Assembly (NCBI GenBank): GCA_900660155.1
Contig: CABFPE010000056.1
Location: forward strand, 884,365-948,364
DNA length: 64,000 bases
Source of the DNA: Hofstenia miamia
Lineage: Eukaryota; Xenacoelomorpha; Acoela; Hofsteniidae
Reading direction: 5' to 3'
Both the position numbers and the translations under genes were made by a program. Of this stretch, positions 22,901 through 31,900 are shown piece after piece. Under the pieces are notes generated by a model. The model did no database searches and had not been told where the DNA came from. It worked only from the letters and a program-made list of their open reading frames with translations. Position 1 is the stretch's first letter. Each line of letters begins with the position of its first letter.

Positions 22901-25900
22901 TCAACGTTTGACACGAGTGAGTTTATATTCGCAAATTGTTAGTAAAAGCAATACTGAAGCAATGTATTAAAGTGAACAAAATAAGAAATTGAATGCAATA
23001 AAAATAAAAAATATAAAATCTTCATTTTTTTACAAATACGTTTAAAAATTATGTTGTTAATATGCATGGAGCTCCATGTTAATATGGGAAATTAATTTCT
23101 CGTATCATTTAATTTTCGAATTTCAGTCTCATCATGCAGCCCAAACAGCACAGCTCTATCAAAATCATTTGATCATGTAACTTTTAAATGAATACGAATA
23201 TATGGTAACAAATAGTTTATAGATATCCGAAATTTCAAATACAAAAGGTGGACTTTCTTCAGATGAACAAGCAGGCAGAAGAAACCTTTTTGGATTGAAT
23301 GAAATCTATGTTCCACAGCGATCGATTTTCATTTTGTTAATTCAAGAAGCTCTACATCCCTTCTACGTATTTCAACTATTCAGCGTAACAGTGTGGATGT
23401 TCGACGAATACTACGTATATTCCGCTTGCATTGTTATAATGAGTGTTGTTTCTGTGACTTGGACGCTGAAACTTGCTCGAGAATCTGAAACGAAAATTAG
23501 AAAAATTGCTCAGACCAAAGAGCAGGCATACGTTGTACGAGCAGGTTTGATTTACATCCAATAGGATTAATATACTTTGGCCTTAGTCCTAAACTCAAAT
23601 TCAAAGTATTATATTAATAATAATACTTTTGAAAAAACGTGAATAAACTGCATTTATAATTTTTATAACTCCAATGGATTTCAACAGATTTGCAAATATC
23701 ATCATAATATTTCTAACTTTAAGAATATTACAATAGCAAAATTGTAAGCTTACACTGATTCAAGAATATAGCCATTGCCTGAAATACATTCAAGATGAGA
23801 AATGTAATAGATAATCAGCATTGTTATCAGGATAAATTTTTTGAACCACTCATCATCTTAAGATTAGAAACAATATAAATTTAAAAGCAATTTAACTCCT
23901 ATATATACCTCATTGATACATATGTGAAATATGAAAAATAATACAAAACGAATACATTAAAGATAATTGACAAAAAATATTGCAATTAAAAGTTTTTATT
24001 AATTCTACTGAATAAAAGTTTATCTCGAATTCATTTCAATGAAATGACTAAAAATTTGAAACACGATTAAACTACAAATACTTTTTAGTTCACATGAACT
24101 TGAATTTTATATACTAAGTTAAAGTAAAAGTTTAAGGATTTTCATAAAAAATTTAGCCATTGTATTAACCCATCATCAATAGCAATGAACGATCTCATTG
24201 ATGAAGTCAGTATGATTTATTAATGGCAAAATTAATATGAAATTAACATTGACCACATGAAATTTAAGCAAAACAGATTAAGGTAATGTACTTCAGAGAT
24301 GCAGGCCTACCCATAGGAACTATCCATAGATTGTGTTGGAATGAACTCCTTTAAAAAAATATACTTAGATGAAAGTCGAGGGCTTGCTTTCGGAGAAACT
24401 TATATGTACGAAGGTAATATTTACTTTATTATTTTCAAGTAGCAAGCTTTGATCCTGCATGATCTTTTTAGAGTTTTGCCACTAAAATTATTACTTAAAA
24501 AATTGACCAAACATTGGATAATTGGTTAACCGGGGCAAATTGGGCCTAGCTCTTGCGCATCTAAGTGGGGATGGAAATGAACATTCAGGCCCACTTACGA
24601 CCTGTTCAACGATGTAGCAGCGGCTACAAGCCCAGCGCTTGGCTTAACAAGAAAATGTTTATATTTTTGAAACATCATTTATGGTCAGTTGGCTTCAACG
24701 AAGCCACCTTTATGCAAGTATCAATAGGAGGCATATTGTTCTGATGAACCAATGAGAACAATGAACCAGGCCGTAAATGGCCCTCTAGTGTCAATTTTAA
24801 GATTTTGGTTTATTGGTTCAACATCTCCCCTACTATAATTTCCTTGCTCTAATGTATACCTTTTTATTATCCGTTTACCTTTCATTATTTGTACCCAAAA
24901 AATAAATCTGCTACAGGCCCCACACTTGGTTAATCCGGCACTGTCTCTGGTGTACATAATAGATTTCAAAATTGCGAAATCAATTCTGCATAATAAAAAA
25001 CATAGTTTCTGAACTAGCAGATGTGGTTCTTATTGGATTACAAAATCAAATTCTCAAAATTAGTTTTAAAATAGTACTAAATAGCATTTCAATAGAAATG
25101 CGTTAAAAACAGAAACATAAAATTTAAAGAGATAGTTTTAATTTGAAAAAACCTTTAAAATTTCGCATTACATTCATGCAGAGGACAAAAGTTTATTTTC
25201 TAGTGCACACTATAGACTATGTTATGGCAAATTCTTGTATTGAGATAGAACTATTTGTCTATCCACGCAAGACCATCAATGAATATATAATAAAAATCAG
25301 TAATAATTTACAACTATGTGTGATTTATGGCTTTGCCAGGCTTGGAAATGAGTTTGCGAAGATGTGTGTCATGGTAAATGTGTCGTGTCAGTATATTGAC
25401 AAAAATTGCATGAAAGAAACGACATTAGAAGCAATGACCTCAATGATGTCATATTAAGCATCAAATTCAAATGAATTAAATTTTAACAAAGTGAACTCTG
25501 ACTTGAGACAATTGCCTAAAATATTCAGTACACATACATTAATTTATATTAAATTTTGGATTTATCCAATTCACGGCCACTCTTGCTTATATTCCAATAA
25601 ATGTATCGAAAATGAGTTCCGATGAAAATCCTTATTGTAAAATGAATGAAATCGAAGATAATCATGTACTTTACAACATTAATATGCAACTAGCGCACCA
25701 CGATTTAGACGACCACCTGTGGTATACAGCAATAATGAACATGAACTAAATTTTAATGGCAGTGCATAATCCAGACGTTCGGAGGGTTTAGGAATGTCTA
25801 AATTCTAAATAAATGTTAATATATTTGGATGTAAAAGTTTATTATTCATTTATTTTAGTAAATTCTCCACAAAGTACATGTAGAAGTTACATTAATAAAT

Positions 25901-28900
25901 TACTAGACATTATAGCATAGGGCAATGTGGAGTAAAGTGACCAGGCTTTTTGGGAAAAACAATTTCTTAATTTTTTAATAAAATGATTTTTATTATGTAT
26001 CATAATATGAGTTACTATATAGGCTTAGTTGCTCATCATTTCTCATCAGTAGGAGTTGTTGCAGAAAGGTTGAGTGGGGCAGGGGCGAACGCAAGATTTT
26101 TATTCGAGGGGATGCCCAAAGATTTTTCAAAGTGTGTTTCATTTATATACATGTATTTTATTAAAAATGAGAAAGATATGCAAGAGAACCTCTGGTCCTC
26201 TCAACGTAACTTATTTAATATTTAATTTAGATGGCACGGTTGAAAATGTTTGGTCAACTGATTTAGTCCCTGGCGATTTGATCGAAATCCCAAACAGAGG
26301 TTGCAACATGGCGGTTGACGCTGTTATTATACAGGGGACTTGTGTTGTTCGCGAAGCTGCACTTACAGGAGAATCAATGCCTGTGACAAAGTTGGCGGTC
26401 CCAATCTTAGAGAAAGATCGACCTTTAAAAGAGCAGGTTGACAATCGCTACATGCTATTTTCAGGAACAGAAGTGATGCAAGCCAGAAATTCGTCAAATG
26501 CTTCGGTGCAAGCGTTAGTTGTTCGAACAAACTTCTTCACAGCAAAAGGAATTCTAGTAAGAAGTATATCGTTTCCAAAACCATCATCATTGAGAATGTA
26601 TCGTGATGCCACCATTTTCATTTTCATTCTCGCTTCAATTTCATTGATTGGTAAGACCACGATAAGAATTTGAATAAGTATATTTCTCATGTTCAATATT
26701 TGCATTTTATTAAAGTCATAAGCAAAATTGAGGTTTGATTATTGTGGATGCAACACGTTGCAATAACTCTTTGACTTTTTACGGAATTTGCATAGAACGC
26801 GTTTAGACAAAAACAAGGGTCATTTCAAACCAAAAAAAACAAAGACTAAATTGGATGTGAATTGGATTAATGCTTTCTTGTGCGAGTCATTGGGTGATTA
26901 ATAACCACTGAAATGCGAGTGATAAGTGTGAGTTACATTGCTATAATGTTGTCACAGACAATAGAGGAAATCCAGATTCCCAAAAAGGTTAAGATAATTG
27001 ACACTTCATTTTTCATAAAAATTTCACTGCGAGTAATGAGTAGAGATGCTGTCAACCAAAAATTGCGACCCACTACTAACCTTGCAATTAAATGTCTCTG
27101 CATTAAATTTAATTGACTTTTAAAAATACCAAAAAATTTAAATAAATCCAATTTAAATTTTGCAGCAACAATATACTTCACCATTTCTCATACGTGATAG
27201 TATTGTGAATAATGTTTCAAACTGTGGGATTCAACATTAATATATATTATAAGTTCTTAGCGTGTATTTTTATATACATGTAGACTAGACTAGAGCATAG
27301 GTGTAAACCGATCGGGTCAACCGGCGTGACCGGCACCGGTCAGACCGTTGCAGGTCGGGTCGGGTCAGTATTTTATGACCGGCCGGTTTGAGCCGGTCTA
27401 AAACCGGTCAAATAACGACTGAATGAATGAAAAATTAGCTTCTCTTGATTGAATATTGATGAAATCCGTAATTTCATTGTTTAATCGCCAAAATTTCAAA
27501 ATTCTATGCAACTGGATAAAAATTGGGATTTACTAGAGGATATTTTTCGGTAATTGACATAATTGCATCACTTGTAAAGGATTTGGTTGATTTGTATGTG
27601 CAGTATTTTTTCAAATAATTTAGTAAAAGGTTGCGTTATTCAAATTGGCCTATAATTTTTAGCAACAAAGGGATCTCCATTTTCTTATAAAGGTGTTATA
27701 TCTGATTTTTTCATTATCTCCGGAAATTCGTTTTTAACGATGCATAAGTGCAAATAATAGGTGGTCACTAAATATATAAAAAAATTCTTAAATATAAAGA
27801 AAGGTAAATGAGTCGAATCTGAAGAATTATTAACGTCTAAATTTACATACAATAACTTTTAATTCTTCTAAGGTAGAAAACCTAAATTGCAACGTCGACT
27901 TACAATTTGATTGACTAAGTTTTGATAGAGGAATTTTATGAAAATTGAAGTTACCTCATTCTTTAAATTTAAACATTTCTAGTTCGGATTCTCTTTCCAA
28001 AAAACTCACAATATTGAATACCCTGCTGAAATTCTGCAAGCTAATAAAAACCTACCACATTGTAATACGATTAAAATACCGGACAATACTCATAAACATA
28101 ATTCTAGGTCGAAACTTTCGCATGTGTTAGGTATAAGGAAAGTAATAAATAAATAAATCCTTGAGTATTAATGTAACAATTCCAACCTGGAACTCGCAAC
28201 CTAGAGAAACTAAAAACATTTCTGGTAATTCATTGCTAGAATACAAACTGTATATGGATGACAATGCGATTTCTCGTTATTAATGTAGTACAATCGTAAT
28301 TTATTCATAGCTTGAAAGATGTGTTTTTGTAATTTATGTAATTTGTGTATGTCTGTTGTGTGAATTTATTGATGCTATTCACATAAATCATCAGCTATTT
28401 AATTGTCAACATTTTTCTGAATAAATATTCTCTTATCCTATTTTATCTAACATGTTTTATATATATGAAAAATAAACTAATCTGTGCAAGTTGGAATTCA
28501 CTCTTGGGAATTTCGGATTATATTCAAGTCCTGTTCTCAATCCAATTGAAATACAATGTCACTTCTAGCTCTCAAAATCTAATTTTATATTTTTATGCAT
28601 TATATATATATATATATATAGCATTTTTCATGTAAATATTTAATTAGACTTTGAAAAATGTTCTGCCGTCAGACCGGACGGTCAACCGGTTTCAGTTGGC
28701 ACCGCTGCCGGTCGGGCCGGGTCGGCAATTTTCCGACCGGTTTACACCTATGGACTAGAGCCGTGCGGCAGTGTGCTGTGTGCTTTGAAATATTCCTGTA
28801 TAACAAAATATTTTATCCTATAGGTATTTCATATTTTCGTGTATGTATTTCTTAATCTACATCAGGAAAGAGAACATATTTATCTTGAATTTTGAAAGTT

Positions 28901-31900
28901 TAAATGCATTATACGACAAACACTTGTAATCTGTTTTTACTTATTTTTCTACATTTTCATTGCATAAGTCGCCTCCGCCTGTTGTTGGATCGGAGAACAG
29001 ATACTGAAAATGGTCGTTTCTCAGAAACATAAATCAATTTATTTTTCTTACAAGCATTTCACGGATTTTATAATTTCCAGTAAGTAGGAGGCTATGATAT
29101 TTTAGGCCAAGTTTTCGAGTGTATTTTATTGCGCATCCTGTATCATGGACAACACAGTGTCTTGAAATACCATTTATTTCAGGTGTGAAGTAACAAACTG
29201 ATCTGAAATTTATATTCATAGCAACTCCAGGCACACAAAAAATATTACGCGTAAGAATTTGGTAACAGAGATAAAATATTTCTTATAATATTATATTTTG
29301 ACCATCAGAAATATCAATATCGTTAATTTAACTTGTTGCCGATCTCTGTCTCTGATTAATCTCTACTATTCATACAACAGATAGATAAGCATTCTCTTAA
29401 TGAAAATCAGAGATGAGATCCTGAATCAGGCTCAACTATCTAATACATTCAACCGCTATCAGTGTTTTAAATTTTGGCTTTCATATTAGAGTTCTGCAGG
29501 AGCAGGATTTCCTTCGTCCCAGTCGTATTTATTCCCAATTCTTCCGATGCCAGTCCCATGAATTTTCCTGGCCCCAAAGTCCCATTGGTTGCACAAGGTG
29601 ACTTCTATTTTGACAAATAGTTGCAAAAATTGTGATTAATATCCTGTAATTTGTGGTCCCAGATCTTTCATTTTAGTAGCAATCCCACACTGATCCCAGT
29701 CACATTGAGTTTCTTGGTCCCCTGTCTTAATCCTATGGTACTGGGACCCGTAAATTTCAAGGGACTAAACGGTCCCGCAGGACCCCATTTCATATCTAGT
29801 ATGAAAAAGGTACATGTCTTGTACGTCTATGTATAGTTTTACTAACTCTGGGGATTTTAACCTCTATAAGTTGATTTCAAATATTAACCATTTGCTGATA
29901 CGATCATTAATTCTAAGCTTACCTTATCTTGCAAAAACGCGGAAAACTTGTATAATTATATCAATCTTAGGTAAATTTCAATTATTGTGCATTTAGCCGT
30001 AGATAAATTAACTATTGCACAAAATATAGATAAGATTTCATTTTTATTGATATAATTTCTCTTCACCAGGACAATTTGGTGAACGCTTAAAAAGCTATAT
30101 TTCAATATTAAGCACATTCATACAAACGCATGATTTCACTTTGAGTTTGTCTACGTGAAATATAGTAAACCAAATATAATTAATGGTTTTATATTTAGGT
30201 GTCTTATACTCCTTAATTGTTCTCTTAAAAAACAACAAGCCTGTTAGCATGATAATTGTACGCACACTAGATGTCATCACGATTGCAATCCCACCAGCGT
30301 TACCAGCTGCTCTCAGCATTGGAATACTCTATGCGCTAAGAAAATTAAAGAAAGCAGAAATATTTTGCATATCACCACAACGTATAAACCTCGCAGGATT
30401 ATTAGATGTTTTTTGTTTTGACAAAACAGGTACATTGACTGAAGATGACATCAGTTTCAAATCAGTGGTGCCTGTTAAAGAAAATACATTCATGTCTGAT
30501 ATGCAGATAAAAGGAAATGAAATCCCACAGAAATTATTGTTAGGTTTGGCTACATGCCATTCGTTAACGAAATTGGATGATGCTATAGTTGGTGACCCTC
30601 TGGAATTAAAGGTCTTTCAGGAAACCGAGTGGAAGTTTGAAACCATTGATCAAAATGAAGAGTTGTCTACGGATGCTCTCTGCATTCTTCGTTCTAGCGA
30701 AAATGCTGAATTGAAATCAGCAATTGTCAGACAATTTCCTTTCATTTCTGCCAAACAACGAATGGGTGTTATCACAAGAAACTCATGTGATGATAAGCTT
30801 TCATTTTATGTTAAAGGATCTGCAGAAAAAGTCATTTCTCTTTGTACTTCATCATCAGTTCCTATAAACTTTAATGAAGTTCTTCTACGCTTTACAAAGC
30901 AAGGATATCGTGTAATAGTCATGGCACACAAATATCTTGAAAATGAGTGCATTAAAACGGTTACAATAGATCACTTGGAAAAGGACTTGGAGCTCATTGC
31001 TCTCATAGTACTGGAAAACTCCATCAAGAGTGAGACACACGATGTCATTGTAAAATTACATGCTGCAGAAATTCGTTTAGTCATGATCACTGGTGATGAC
31101 GTAGATACAGCCGCTGCTGTAGCTGAACAATGCAAGTTGTCCACGAACCAGTTAAAAATTTTGCACAATATAACACAATATGATCAATACAATGGAGATG
31201 CACCATTAGCAATCACTGGAATTATTTTCTCTGAACTTGATAAAGCAGGTAAGTTGAAAGAAGTCATAAATAGGACCAACGTTTTTGCAAGAATGAGCCC
31301 TGAACAAAAGACGCAACTTGTGGAGGAGCTAAAAGATGCAGGAAATATGGTTGGCATGTGTGGTGACGGGGCCAATGATTGTGGCGCACTTAAGTTAAGT
31401 GTTTTACTAATATTTTCCTAATGATAGACTAATTTATTTTTTCATGTTCTACATAAAATTGATTCTATGATTTGAAGGTGGGTTCCAAGTAATTCACCTA
31501 GGTGGTTTTCGGATTGTCAGGTAAAGAAATAGACATTTCAGCTTTTATCTATGAATACCCATTCACTGTAGGAGCAATCATTGTTGATAATACCCCATAT
31601 ATTTGTTGGGATTAAATTGCAAAAAATTGTAAGAATTGAAAACAAAACGGGTTGAAATATAAGGTGGATACCAGTCATTACAATATCAACTAGGATTACC
31701 ACTAAGTTTAAATGACAAAGTAAAAATCTCGTGTTATTCACGATTAAATCAAAGCGTTTCAAAGATATCTTGATTTGACCGGCATTGTAAGCTGCACATC
31801 TGAGATGCCAAAAATATTTGATCCATCAAAAATTAATGTTTCACTTAGTAATTGAAAGCGTTTAGGCCTCCCATGTGGGAATCTCTCTGTCAGAATTAGA

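Noticed and set aside
26074-26230. Upstream extension of the ATP13A exon 3 frame
   Set aside because: The extension is a hAT-like repeat end, and a good acceptor at 26230 restores the family sequence when joined to exon 2.
29651-29836. 61-aa Pro-rich frame
   Set aside because: Lies almost entirely within the 301-bp hAT-type MITE.
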